Shown here: in pieces, positions 24,081-32,242 of the stretch
Numbering within the stretch: position 1 is the stretch's first letter
Layout of the letters: every line of letters begins with the position of its first letter
Source: Novosphingobium sp. 32-60-15
GTDB lineage: Bacteria > Pseudomonadota > Alphaproteobacteria > Sphingomonadales > Sphingomonadaceae
Length of the DNA: 64,000 nucleotides
Assembly: GCF_002280675.1 (NCBI RefSeq)
Contig: NZ_NCEN01000002.1
Location: 1 to 64,000 of the forward strand
Direction: 5' to 3'
Notes under the pieces: model-generated
Seen by the model: only the letters and a program-made list of their open reading frames with translations
Told to the model about the DNA's origin: nothing
Databases searched by the model: none
Translations under genes and position numbers: made by a program

Positions 24081-25502
24081 ATGCTTGAAGCCATCAATCC
24101 CCACGGCCTGCCCGAACCTGCCGATGCCGATGATCTGGCAGGAATCCGCTGCCCCGGCGCGCCCAGCGTTCAGGAAATTGTGGGTCGCGATGCCATGCCG
24201 CCGCCTGCCGTACTGACAATGGAGCAGCCAGCCTATCTGGGCAGCGCGCCGGTTTCGGTTGAACGCTATTTCGATCAGGGCATTTTCGAGGCCGAGATCG
24301 AGAAGATCTGGAAAAAGACATGGCAGTGGGTCTGCCGTGAAGATCACATCCCTGAACCGGGCGATTTCTACACGTACGAAGTGGCGCATTTGTCTTATGT
24401 GGTGGTGCGCCAGGAGGACATGTCGGTCCGCGCATTCGTCAATTCGTGCCTGCACCGGTCGACCAAGTTCAAGCGCGGCGAGGGCGTGGGATCAGGTGAC
24501 AGCCTGCGCTGCCCCTATCACGGTTGGACGTGGTCCAATGACGGCGCGCTGAAGTCTGTCCCTTGCGCGTGGGATTTTGCCCATATCGATCCTGACAAGA
24601 CCGCGCTGCCGCAAGTGCGGGTGGGCCAATGGGGCGGCTTCATCTTCATCAATCCCAGTGCCTCAGGCCCAAGCCTTGAGGAATACCTCTCGCCCTTGCC
24701 CGAGCACTTCAAGGATTGGGACATCGCCAACCGCCATGTTGCGGTGCACGTGTCCAAGGAACTGCCGTGCAACTGGAAGACGGCGCAGGAAGCCTTCCTT
24801 GAATCGTACCACGTGCTGGAAACGCACCCGCAATTGCTGAAGGGCGTGGGCGATGCCAACGTACAATATGATTGCCATTCCGACACGGTAACGCGGTTCT
24901 ATGCCGCCAGTGGCGTCAATTCCCCGCACCTGGCCAAGCCGCTTTCCGAAAAGGAATTGCTGGCCACGATGATTCTTGGCGACAAGGATTCACGCGATGA
25001 CAGCCTTGATGTGAAGGAGGGCGAGACCGCCCGCACGGTCATGGCCCGTCATTTGCGCAAGGTGATGGGCGCGGTTTACAAGTGCGATCTGTCGACCGTT
25101 TCGGACAGCGAGATGATCGATACCATCGAATACCACGTGTTCCCCAACATGGTGCTGTTCCCCGGCCTGTCCTTGCCGATGGTCTATCGCTTCCGCCCGA
25201 TCGGCAGCGATCCGAACCGCACCTTGTTTGAAATCCTGTTCCTGCGGCCCAATCCGGAAAACGGGCAAGCGCCCGAACCGCCAGAACCGTTCCATGTGGC
25301 TGAACGCGACAGCTATGCGACCGCGCCAGGCTTTGATGCGGCGATGGGCCATGTCTATGATCAGGATACGGACAACTTGCGCGCCCAGCAGCAAGGCTTC
25401 CGCGCCAGTGTCACCGGCGTGCAGAACCTTGGCAATTATCAGGAATCGCGCATCCGGCACTTCCAGATGGTGATCGACAAATATCTGGCGGCAGAGGGCT
25501 GA
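24081..25502 (+). CDS. Rieske non-haem iron oxygenase alpha subunit, class A (473 aa)
   Basis: A class A oxygenase alpha chain. Rieske ligands are Cys123, His125, Cys144 and His147 (CLHRSTKF...RCPYHGWTW). Catalytic iron ligands are His244 and His249, with Glu241 in the relay position (ESYHVLETH). The C-terminus holds the typical VYDQDTDNLRAQQQGFRASVTGVQNLGNYQESRIRHFQ, also seen in the other class A members. It is the first gene of a run with an NTF2-like gene, a class B oxygenase, a VOC gene and another NTF2-like gene, all closely spaced. The NTF2-like protein just downstream is the size of a dioxygenase beta subunit, so an alpha-beta pair is possible. GGAGAG precedes the ATG. Confidence 0.92.
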   Translation: MLEAINPHGLPEPADADDLAGIRCPGAPSVQEIVGRDAMPPPAVLTMEQPAYLGSAPVSVERYFDQGIFEAEIEKIWKKTWQWVCREDHIPEPGDFYTYEVAHLSYVVVRQEDMSVRAFVNSCLHRSTKFKRGEGVGSGDSLRCPYHGWTWSNDGALKSVPCAWDFAHIDPDKTALPQVRVGQWGGFIFINPSASGPSLEEYLSPLPEHFKDWDIANRHVAVHVSKELPCNWKTAQEAFLESYHVLETHPQLLKGVGDANVQYDCHSDTVTRFYAASGVNSPHLAKPLSEKELLATMILGDKDSRDDSLDVKEGETARTVMARHLRKVMGAVYKCDLSTVSDSEMIDTIEYHVFPNMVLFPGLSLPMVYRFRPIGSDPNRTLFEILFLRPNPENGQAPEPPEPFHVAERDSYATAPGFDAAMGHVYDQDTDNLRAQQQGFRASVTGVQNLGNYQESRIRHFQMVIDKYLAAEG

Positions 25503-25506
25503 GCGG

Positions 25507-26025
25507 ATGGCATTCGATATGGAAGCCGAAGTACGCGATCTTTGTGCCCGCCGCGATATTCACGATTGCCTGTGCCGCTACATGCGCGGGCAGGACCGGC
25601 TTGATCCCGAACTGCACCGCAGCGCATTCCATGACGATGCCTGGGTGGATTGCGGGCTGATGCAGGGCACGGCGGATGAATTCGTTGCTTTTGCGCAAGG
25701 ATTTCTGGCCGATCTGGGCGGCAGCCAGCACATTATCGGGCAGGCGCAGATCGATGTGCGGGGCGATGAGGCATCGGGCGAGGTCTATTTCTATGCCTGG
25801 CATCGCACGGTTGAGGATGGCGAGGCCAAGGATCTGGTCGTCGCGGGGCGTTATGTTGACGAATACACCTGCAAGAATGGGCAGTGGCGCATTAGCTGCC
25901 GTCGCGAAATAGTGGACTGGGCGCGTACCGACCCGGCGGCTGACGGTTTCCTTGATGGCAACCCGTTGGTCAGACCGGGGCGGCGCGGAACCGACTTCAG
26001 CCAGACCCGCGATTGGCCGGTCTGA
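25507..26025 (+). CDS. NTF2-like protein, possible oxygenase beta-subunit analogue
   Basis: A 172-residue NTF2-like protein (MAFDMEAEVRDLCARRDIHDCLCRYMRGQDRLDPELHRSAFHDDAWVDCG, then GEVYFYAWHRTVEDGEAKDLVVAGRYVDEYTCKNGQWRISCRREIVDW). It belongs to the SnoaL_4-like group, as do the domains at 20874-21935. It starts 4 bases after the class A oxygenase stop and 25 bases before the class B oxygenase start. Since classical Rieske beta subunits are 160-190 residues and share this fold, it could be a structural partner, but the residues resemble dehydratase/isomerase-type SnoaL_4 proteins more than known beta subunits. Either reading is open. Confidence 0.78.
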   Translation: MAFDMEAEVRDLCARRDIHDCLCRYMRGQDRLDPELHRSAFHDDAWVDCGLMQGTADEFVAFAQGFLADLGGSQHIIGQAQIDVRGDEASGEVYFYAWHRTVEDGEAKDLVVAGRYVDEYTCKNGQWRISCRREIVDWARTDPAADGFLDGNPLVRPGRRGTDFSQTRDWPV

Positions 26026-26050
26026 CAAAGCGCTTCAAAAGGATGCCAAG

Positions 26051-27370
26051 ATGACCGTCCAAGACAAGATTTCCCGCTATTCACCGGACTTTGACGTTGC
26101 CGTGCGCGGCGATACGATCACGGCAGACCGTTACATCACGCGCGAGTGGATGGATCTGGAAAACAAGCACTTGTGGCCAAAGGTCTGGCACCTTGGCGGC
26201 GTGCTGGCCGATCTGGAAGAAGAGGGCGATTTCATCCGCCACAACTTCGGCAAGGAATCTGTCGTCATGGTCCGGCAGGAGGACGGCTCGGTCAAGGCGT
26301 TCTACAACACCTGCCCGCATCGCGGAAACCGGCTGGTGCTGGGTGATGCCGGATCAGCCCCGCGTCTGACCTGCGGTTATCACGGCTGGCAGTTCGATAC
26401 GGCAGGCACGCTGGTGCATGTGCAGGACCCCGATGACTTTGCAGGCGGCAACCCTTGCGGCAAAGTGAAGCTGGCACAATTGCGTTGCGAAACGTGGGGG
26501 CCGTTCGTGTTCTGGTGCATGGACGATGATGTTGCGCCGCTGAAGGAATGGCTGGCCCCGCTGACCGAGCGGCTGGCGGGCTACAAGCTGGACAACTGGG
26601 TGCGCGTATTTGCGGTTTCGGCAGATTGCGAATTCAACTGGAAGATCATCCGCGATAACTTCAACGAGAGCTACCACCTGCCCACGATCCATCCCGAACT
26701 GGCCACTTTCATCAACGACGGCCTGCCCACGACGCTGTTTGAAATGTATGAAAGCGGCCACAATTCGATGTGGATGATCGGCCATCAGGCCACGAGCCGC
26801 AAGGATTACGTGAGCGGCGATGTGCCGCCGGGCCTGTATGAAGCCGCCGAAGCTTGGGGCATCGATCCCAAGGAATATCGCGGCCGCACAGCGGACATCC
26901 GCGAGGCGGTTATCAAGGCCAAGCGCGAGCGCGGCGCGGATGCGGGATACGATTACAGCGCCATGACCGACCAGCAACTGGTCGATTATTTCCACTGCAC
27001 GCTGTTCCCCAATCTGACGATCACGATGTCGCCCGAACAGTGCCAGATCCTGCGCACCGAACCGCACCCGACAGACCCCGAAAAGTGCGTGTTCCAGCAC
27101 TGGTGCCTGTATCCGCAGAACGCAAAGATGACCGAAGTCATCACGCCGGTTGGCCCTGCACCGCTGCGTCATGACGCGATCACGCGGCATTCGGTTTACG
27201 GCGATGGCGTCTCGGTCGGCTATGTCGCGGATCAGGACTTGTCCATCGGCACCACGCAGCAGCAGGGCCTCAATTCGCGCGGCTTCAAGGGCTGCATCCT
27301 GCCGGGCCAGGAAAAGCGTGTGCAACGCTTCCATGAACGGCTGAACGATTTTGTCTTGAACAAGGATTGA
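26051..27370 (+). CDS. Rieske non-haem iron oxygenase alpha subunit, class B (439 aa)
   Basis: A class B oxygenase alpha chain. Rieske ligands are Cys88, His90, Cys108 and His111 (CPHRGNRL...TCGYHGWQF). The iron site is Glu206, His209 and His214 (NESYHLPTIHPEL). It shares with the class B gene at 28516 a different start (DTITADRYITREWMDLENKHLWPKVWHLGG), the segment PHRGNRLV, and FPNLTIT/FPNLTLT near the C-terminus, so the two are paralogues and differ from the class A pattern. AAAAGGA precedes the ATG at 26051; the open frame extends 99 bases upstream inside the NTF2-like gene. Its stop overlaps the start of the VOC gene. Confidence 0.92.
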   Translation: MTVQDKISRYSPDFDVAVRGDTITADRYITREWMDLENKHLWPKVWHLGGVLADLEEEGDFIRHNFGKESVVMVRQEDGSVKAFYNTCPHRGNRLVLGDAGSAPRLTCGYHGWQFDTAGTLVHVQDPDDFAGGNPCGKVKLAQLRCETWGPFVFWCMDDDVAPLKEWLAPLTERLAGYKLDNWVRVFAVSADCEFNWKIIRDNFNESYHLPTIHPELATFINDGLPTTLFEMYESGHNSMWMIGHQATSRKDYVSGDVPPGLYEAAEAWGIDPKEYRGRTADIREAVIKAKRERGADAGYDYSAMTDQQLVDYFHCTLFPNLTITMSPEQCQILRTEPHPTDPEKCVFQHWCLYPQNAKMTEVITPVGPAPLRHDAITRHSVYGDGVSVGYVADQDLSIGTTQQQGLNSRGFKGCILPGQEKRVQRFHERLNDFVLNKD

Positions 27371-27927
27371 TGGCGATGAGCGGAATCACGGTAACGCCGG
27401 GGCAGACCAGCCCCCATCTGATGCAGGTGGCCTTCATTGTCGATGACGTGGAAGCCGCAGCAAAGGCGTGGATCGCCACGACCGGCATCGGGCCGTTCTA
27501 CATGGTTCCGCACATCGAATTGACCGAAATGACCTATCGCGGGGAACCGGGTGAGGGGTGCGATTTTTCGGTGGCGCTGGCGCAATCAGGCGGGATGCAA
27601 GTGGAACTGATCCAGCAGCATTGCGACCGGCCCAGCGCCTATCGTGATACGATTGCCAAAGGTGCGCAGGGCTTCCACCACTTCTGCATCTATACCGACG
27701 ATTACGATGCCTGCCGCCAACGTTATGTCGATCAGGGCTTTGTTGTCGCGGTGGACAGCAAGTTCGGGAACATGCGCTTCTGCTATGTCGATACATCGCC
27801 TGCGCTTGGCTGCATGATCGAGATTGTCGAGCAGGACGATCTTGAAACCGAGGCGTTCACGAAGATCGCACAGGGCGCGGCTGACTGGGACGGCGTGACC
27901 GATCCGATCCGCCCTCTTTTCGCCTGA
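27370..27927 (+). CDS. VOC (glyoxalase-fold) family protein
   Basis: A 185-residue VOC protein. Metal-ligand-like positions occur in LMQVAFIVDDV, MQVELIQQH, HHFCIYTDDY and GCMIEIVEQD. It shares the IGPFYM stretch with the VOC proteins at 2395 and 54600. The ATG at 27370 overlaps the stop of the class B oxygenase (TGATG), so it is coupled to it. An epimerase, isomerase or ring-cleavage-like role after hydroxylation is possible; residues alone do not decide this. A second in-frame ATG at 27376 is an alternative start. Confidence 0.82.
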   Translation: MAMSGITVTPGQTSPHLMQVAFIVDDVEAAAKAWIATTGIGPFYMVPHIELTEMTYRGEPGEGCDFSVALAQSGGMQVELIQQHCDRPSAYRDTIAKGAQGFHHFCIYTDDYDACRQRYVDQGFVVAVDSKFGNMRFCYVDTSPALGCMIEIVEQDDLETEAFTKIAQGAADWDGVTDPIRPLFA

Positions 27928-27960
27928 AAACAAAAGTTTGCCCGAGAGGATTTGACGCCC

Positions 27961-28395
27961 ATGCAGTGCCCGATTGAAGACCGGTTCGCGATACAGGACC
28001 TTATGATCGCTTATGCCCACGCAGTGGATACGGTGAGCGACATTGACGCCGTGCTTGATGTGTTCACGCCCGATGCGGTGTTCGATCTTTCAGGCATCGG
28101 CCTGACGCCGCAAGTGGGGCACGCGGGCATTCGCGAATTCTTCACCAATGTTTTCGCCAATATGACGCACCATGCGCATTACCTGACCAACTTTGCGGTG
28201 ACCGCCTACGCCGGTGATACCGCCACGATGCGCGCTTATGTCATCGGCATGGGTGTGGGCAAGGATGGCAGCACGGTGACGGTGAATGGGCGCTATTACT
28301 TTGACGTTGTCCGCACCGATGCTGGCTGGAAAGCCACGCGCTATACCATGGACTTCCTGATGCCGCTGACCGGCACTTTGGAAAACGCCAAATAA
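27961..28395 (+). CDS. NTF2-like (SnoaL-type) protein
   Basis: A 144-residue SnoaL-like protein (MQCPIEDRFAIQDLMIAYAHAVDTVSDIDAVLDVFTPDAVFDLSGIG, then GRYYFDVVRTDAGWKATRYTMDFLMPLTG). It fits the fold of ketosteroid-isomerase-like enzymes and dehydratases. It is last of the operon started by the class A oxygenase at 24081. An AGAGGA site is 8-13 bases before ATG 27961; a TTG at 27952 is also possible. Downstream, a small hairpin (28454-28469) and a separate ribosome site lead into the next oxygenase, which may be a continuation of the same transcript. Confidence 0.8.
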   Translation: MQCPIEDRFAIQDLMIAYAHAVDTVSDIDAVLDVFTPDAVFDLSGIGLTPQVGHAGIREFFTNVFANMTHHAHYLTNFAVTAYAGDTATMRAYVIGMGVGKDGSTVTVNGRYYFDVVRTDAGWKATRYTMDFLMPLTGTLENAK

Positions 28396-28453
28396 GGACA
28401 GGTATGATGGCGCTGTGCTGAAAGTGCAGTGCCGGATCGCCCACCCCTGACCT

Positions 28454-28469
28454 CTCCCGCGTTCGGGAG
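28454..28469. terminator. Small G/C hairpin between operon parts
   Basis: CTCCCG (28454-28459) and CGGGAG (28464-28469) with a 4-base loop, followed by GGGG rather than T. It is the same short C/G hairpin type seen at 11388 and 57637. Its function as a terminator is doubtful. Confidence 0.3.
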
Positions 28470-28515
28470 GGGGATGAAGCACTGCGCCTAAGCCGCGCTA
28501 CATATGAGGCCCATC

Positions 28516-29862
28516 ATGGCGACATATATCGAAGTTCCCAATCCGCAGGCGAGCTATCCGACCCATCCCGATGCGCAGTTCCCGCAGGCGCGCGGCGATG
28601 CGATTACGGGCGACCGGTACTGGTGCAAGGATTTTTCCCGCCGCGAGTGGGACAAGATGTGGACGCGCATCTGGCATGTGGGCGGCCGCGCGGCGCAGTT
28701 GGAAGAGGCAGGCGATTTCATCACGCACAACTTCATGCGCCAGTCGGTCATGATGGTGCGCCAGAAGGACGGCAGCATCCGCGCCTTTCACAACGTCTGC
28801 CGCCATCGCGGCAACCGGCTGGTCGGCGTGTCGGAAGGCGGGGTGACCGATCACTTTACCTGCCCGTATCACGGCTGGAAATGGAACATCGACGGCGCGC
28901 TGGACCATGTGCAGGACGAGGAGGATTTCCCCCAAGGATCGCCATGCGAAAAATTGCGCCTGAAAGAAGTGCCGTGCGAAACATGGGGCGGGTTTGTCTT
29001 CTACAGCTTTGATCCCAATGCCGTGCCGTTGCAGGAATATCTGCATCCGGTGCCGGCGTTGCTGGCCAACCGCGATCTGGCCAACTGGAAGCGCGTTGTC
29101 TGGCGCACGCTGCGGGTGAACACCAACTGGAAGTTTGCGTCCGACAACTTCAACGAAGCCTATCACATCCCGGCGGTGCATCCGCAGTTCGAAGGGATGA
29201 TCGACGATCACTATTCGACCACCGTGTTCGAAATGTACCCCACCGGGCACAACCGCATGATCGAGAAGCTGCAACCATCAAGCCGCTATCCCGATGCGCA
29301 GCAGATGAAGCCGCTGTGGGCGCAAGTCCTGGCCGAATGGGATCTTGATCCGGCAGCGTTTGAAGGCCGTGCGCAAGAAGCGCGCATCGCCTTGCAGCAG
29401 GCGCGGCGTACGCTGGGGCCGCAGCGCGGCTTTGCCCACTTTGACAAACTGACCGATGACGAACTGACCGACCAGTTCCACCACACCTGCTTCCCCAACC
29501 TGACGCTGACCGGGACACCCGAAGGTCTGCACGTGTTCCGCACCGAACCCGATATGGAAGACCCCAACTGGTCCACGTTCGATTACTGGTATCTGGCACC
29601 GGAAGTGGCAGGCGGCGCTGATGTGCCGACGCTCTATGGCTTGCGTCCGTGGCAGGAAGCCGAACACCAGACCGGCGATTTTGCGGCCTATACCGCCGAA
29701 ATTCCGCAGGGCGATTTCCTGATTCAGGATCTGGAAGTGGCGGTGACGCAGCAGCAGGGCCTGCATTCGCTGGGCCATGATCAAGCCTATCTTGCCGGAC
29801 AGGAAACGCGCGTCGGGCGCTTTCATGAAGTGATCAACGATTACCTTGAAGGGCGGCGTTGA
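28516..29862 (+). CDS. Rieske non-haem iron oxygenase alpha subunit, class B (448 aa)
   Basis: A second class B oxygenase alpha chain. Rieske ligands are Cys95, His97, Cys116 and His119 (CRHRGNRL...TCPYHGWKW). The iron site is Glu214, His217 and His222 (NEAYHIPAVHPQF). The N-terminus (GDAITGDRYWCKDFSRREWDKMWTRIWHVGG) and C-terminus (EVAVTQQQGLHSLGHDQAYLAGQETRVGRFHEVINDY) align well with the gene at 26051. The ATG at 28516 has GAGG 7 bases upstream; an ATG at 28504 is less likely. It is followed by a palindromic repeat (copy C) and then the Tat flavoprotein gene. Substrate unknown; pairs of class B oxygenases suggest successive hydroxylations of related positions. Confidence 0.92.
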   Translation: MATYIEVPNPQASYPTHPDAQFPQARGDAITGDRYWCKDFSRREWDKMWTRIWHVGGRAAQLEEAGDFITHNFMRQSVMMVRQKDGSIRAFHNVCRHRGNRLVGVSEGGVTDHFTCPYHGWKWNIDGALDHVQDEEDFPQGSPCEKLRLKEVPCETWGGFVFYSFDPNAVPLQEYLHPVPALLANRDLANWKRVVWRTLRVNTNWKFASDNFNEAYHIPAVHPQFEGMIDDHYSTTVFEMYPTGHNRMIEKLQPSSRYPDAQQMKPLWAQVLAEWDLDPAAFEGRAQEARIALQQARRTLGPQRGFAHFDKLTDDELTDQFHHTCFPNLTLTGTPEGLHVFRTEPDMEDPNWSTFDYWYLAPEVAGGADVPTLYGLRPWQEAEHQTGDFAAYTAEIPQGDFLIQDLEVAVTQQQGLHSLGHDQAYLAGQETRVGRFHEVINDYLEGRR

Positions 29863-29925
29863 GGCGATCGGCCGATACCATGAAATAATCGGGATTATGT
29901 TGTTCGCAAATACGACCCTTACTTT

Positions 29926-30020
29926 CGTCATTGCGAGCCCCGCGAAGCGGGGAGAAGCAATCCAGAGCGGTGTGTAACAACTCTGGATTGCTTCGTCGGC
30001 TCCGCCTCCTCGCAATGACG
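29926..30020. repeat. Dispersed palindromic repeat, family 1, copy C (95 bp)
   Basis: Begins CGTCATTGCGAG and ends CTCGCAATGACG with inner arms GAAGCAATCCAGAG and CTCTGGATTGCTTC. Reverse-complemented it nearly equals copy B; several differences are paired across the stem, as expected for a structure kept by selection. It lies between the class B oxygenase and the flavoprotein gene. Confidence 0.85.
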
Positions 30021-30074
30021 AAGTGATGTTTGCAAACGACACAAGCGCCAAAATGACAACGGGAGAACTTTCCA

Positions 30075-31832
30075 ATGACTGAAAAGACCACCAAGGTTGG
30101 CCGCCGTCAGGTTCTGGCAGGTGCTGGTATTGCGGCAGCCGCCGCCGCATCGGGCGGAATTGCCACTGCGGCGCGCGCGGCAGATGCACCGGCAGCGGCA
30201 GGATCATCGTCAACCTGGGATCACGAATGTGACCTGTTGTGCATTGGCAGCGGCGCGGCTGCGGGTACGGCGGCGGTCACCGCGCTGGCCGCCGGGGCCA
30301 AAGTGATGATGGTTGAAAAGATGCCCATTCTTGGCGGCACCACCGCCAAATCGGGCGGCGTGACATGGGTGTTCAATCACTTCATTTTCCGCGAACAGGG
30401 CATTGCCGATCCCAAGGCCGATGCACTGCGCTATACCGTGCGTTATGGCTATCCGCGCCAGTACAATCCCGACAGCCCGACGCTGGGCCTTGATGAAAAC
30501 CGCTTCCGCGTGGTTGAGGCGTTCTACGATCATGGATCGGCGGCGGTGGACCATTTGCGCGCATTGGACGCGGTGCAGTTCAAGCAGTTCCGCCTGTTTC
30601 AGGTGGACAAGCCCGCGCCCGATTATGCCGACCATCTGCCCGAAAACAAGGTGCCGACAGGCCGCGCATTGGAACCGGCGGTCGGGTCTGGATCATCGCA
30701 GGGCGGCGGCAGCCTTGCCAGCCAGATGCACGCTTATCTGAAGGCCAAGGCCGTGCCGATCTTGACGCGCACCCGCGTGACGCGCGTGATCAAGGACGCA
30801 TCGGGCCGCGTGATTGGCGCAGAAGCGGTGCAGGGCGACAAGACGCTGCGCATCAAGGCCAACAAGGGCGTGGTGTTCGGCACCGGCGGTTACAGCCACA
30901 ATGTGCAATTGTGCGATGTGCACCAGCCAGCGGTTTACGGATCATGCTCGACGCCGGGATCGACCGGCGATTTCATCCCGATTGCGCAGGAAGCTGGCGC
31001 GATGATGGGCAATCTGGGGCTGGGCTGGCGCACGCAAGTGGTGCTGGGCGAGGCGTTGAAGACCCGCGCCATCGGCCTTGGTGCATTTGTGCTGCCGGGC
31101 GATTCCATGATCCTTGTCAACAAATACGGCAAACGCGTGGTCAACGAAAAGCGCGATTACAATGACCGCACGCAAGCGCATTTCAGCTATGATCCGGCGC
31201 ATGAGGAATATCCCAACCACCTGATGTTCATGCTGTTTGACGAACGCAGCATCGATGCTTTCGGCGGCGCATTCCCGTTCCCTGCCAACAAGGCCGAACA
31301 GCCGCACCTTATTGAAGGGATGAGCTGGGACGAAGTGTTCACCAAGATTGATGCACAACTGGCCGAGTGGACCGGCCGCACCGGCGGCGCGCGGCTTGCG
31401 AGCGAATTTGCGGGCAATGCCAAACAGACGATCAGCAATTTCAACGCTTATGCCAAAAAGGGTGTCGATCCTGAATTCGGGCGCGGCAAGTATCTGTATG
31501 ACCGCGAATGGCACTTGCTGTTTTCGGCCCGTCGCGCCGGCACGACCCAGCCCGAAAACCCGCATCCCAACAATACGATGCACCCGTTCGCGCCCAAGGG
31601 GCCATATTATGCGATCATCCTTGCGCCGGGCACGCTCGACACCGCAGGCGGGCCACAGATCAACGCCAATGCGCAAGTGCTGGCGGCAAACGGACAGCCG
31701 ATCCCCGGCCTATATGCTGCGGGCAATTGCATTTCTGCACCCACCGGCCAGGCCTATCTGGGCGCAGGCGGCACGATCGGTCCGGCTGTGACCTTCGGCT
31801 ATATCGCGGCAAACCATGCGGTGAAGGCATGA
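30075..31832 (+). CDS. Tat-exported FAD-dependent dehydrogenase (KstD/fumarate reductase-like)
   Basis: A 585-residue flavoprotein of the FAD_binding_2 family. The N-terminus GRRQVLAGAGIAAAAAASGGIATAARA is a twin-arginine signal, so the mature enzyme is periplasmic. After it the FAD motif is CIGSGAAAGTAAVTALAAGAKVMMVEK, and the C-terminal family block is GQPIPGLYAAGNCISAPTGQAYLGAGGTIGPAVTFGYIAANHAV. Relatives include 3-ketosteroid dehydrogenases, flavocytochrome c and fumarate reductases. An exported member next to a cytochrome c-like lipoprotein suggests dehydrogenation in the periplasm with electrons passing to a cytochrome. The stop overlaps the next gene's start (ATGA), a strong sign of partnership. 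GGGAGAAC precedes the ATG. Confidence 0.88.
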   Translation: MTEKTTKVGRRQVLAGAGIAAAAAASGGIATAARAADAPAAAGSSSTWDHECDLLCIGSGAAAGTAAVTALAAGAKVMMVEKMPILGGTTAKSGGVTWVFNHFIFREQGIADPKADALRYTVRYGYPRQYNPDSPTLGLDENRFRVVEAFYDHGSAAVDHLRALDAVQFKQFRLFQVDKPAPDYADHLPENKVPTGRALEPAVGSGSSQGGGSLASQMHAYLKAKAVPILTRTRVTRVIKDASGRVIGAEAVQGDKTLRIKANKGVVFGTGGYSHNVQLCDVHQPAVYGSCSTPGSTGDFIPIAQEAGAMMGNLGLGWRTQVVLGEALKTRAIGLGAFVLPGDSMILVNKYGKRVVNEKRDYNDRTQAHFSYDPAHEEYPNHLMFMLFDERSIDAFGGAFPFPANKAEQPHLIEGMSWDEVFTKIDAQLAEWTGRTGGARLASEFAGNAKQTISNFNAYAKKGVDPEFGRGKYLYDREWHLLFSARRAGTTQPENPHPNNTMHPFAPKGPYYAIILAPGTLDTAGGPQINANAQVLAANGQPIPGLYAAGNCISAPTGQAYLGAGGTIGPAVTFGYIAANHAVKA

Positions 31833-32242
31833 GGCGTATTGCCCTTGGCGGCGCGGCGTTGCTGGCTGCTGCGTGCAGCGCGCAGGCCGAAGTGGCGGCG
31901 GTTCCCGCTGCCTCGGTTGCAGTTTCCTATCAGGCGGACATCGTGCCGCTGCTCGAAAGCCAGTGCGCCACTTGTCATCTGACGGGTGAGGAAGCGGGCG
32001 GCATGTCGCTGGTGGGCGATGTGGCGCGTGATTTCCTGGTCGGCAAACCATCGCAGGAAGCACCCGCCATCATGCGTGTGGTGGCAGGCAATCCTGATGC
32101 CAGCTATCTGGTAATGAAGCTGGAAGGCACGCATCTGGCCAATGGCGGATCGGGCGGGCAAATGCCGTTCGGCGCGCCGCCTTTACCCCCTGAACAGATC
32201 ACCAAAGTCCGCCAGTGGATTGCGGAGGGAGCAAAACCGTGA
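31829..32242 (+). CDS. Cytochrome c-like lipoprotein (CxxCH)
   Basis: A 137-residue exported protein. The signal MRRIALGGAALLAAACSAQA ends in a lipobox-like LLAAAC, so it is probably a lipid-anchored protein. The mature part has one haem c-binding motif, CATCH (from ESQCATCHLTGEEAGG), and a likely distal Met in GGQMPFG, as in small mono-haem or planctomycete-type cytochrome c domains. It starts in the stop codon of the Tat flavoprotein gene and its stop overlaps the GTG start of the next SDR, so all three are translationally coupled. The likely job is to accept electrons from the flavoprotein and pass them to the respiratory chain, which is inferred. Confidence 0.85.
   Translation: MRRIALGGAALLAAACSAQAEVAAVPAASVAVSYQADIVPLLESQCATCHLTGEEAGGMSLVGDVARDFLVGKPSQEAPAIMRVVAGNPDASYLVMKLEGTHLANGGSGGQMPFGAPPLPPEQITKVRQWIAEGAKP

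Noticed and set aside
22795-25502. P450 and adjacent Rieske gene forming a fused electron-transfer system
   Set aside because: They are separate genes with their own ribosome sites and an operator-like motif between them; no ferredoxin or reductase lies in between.
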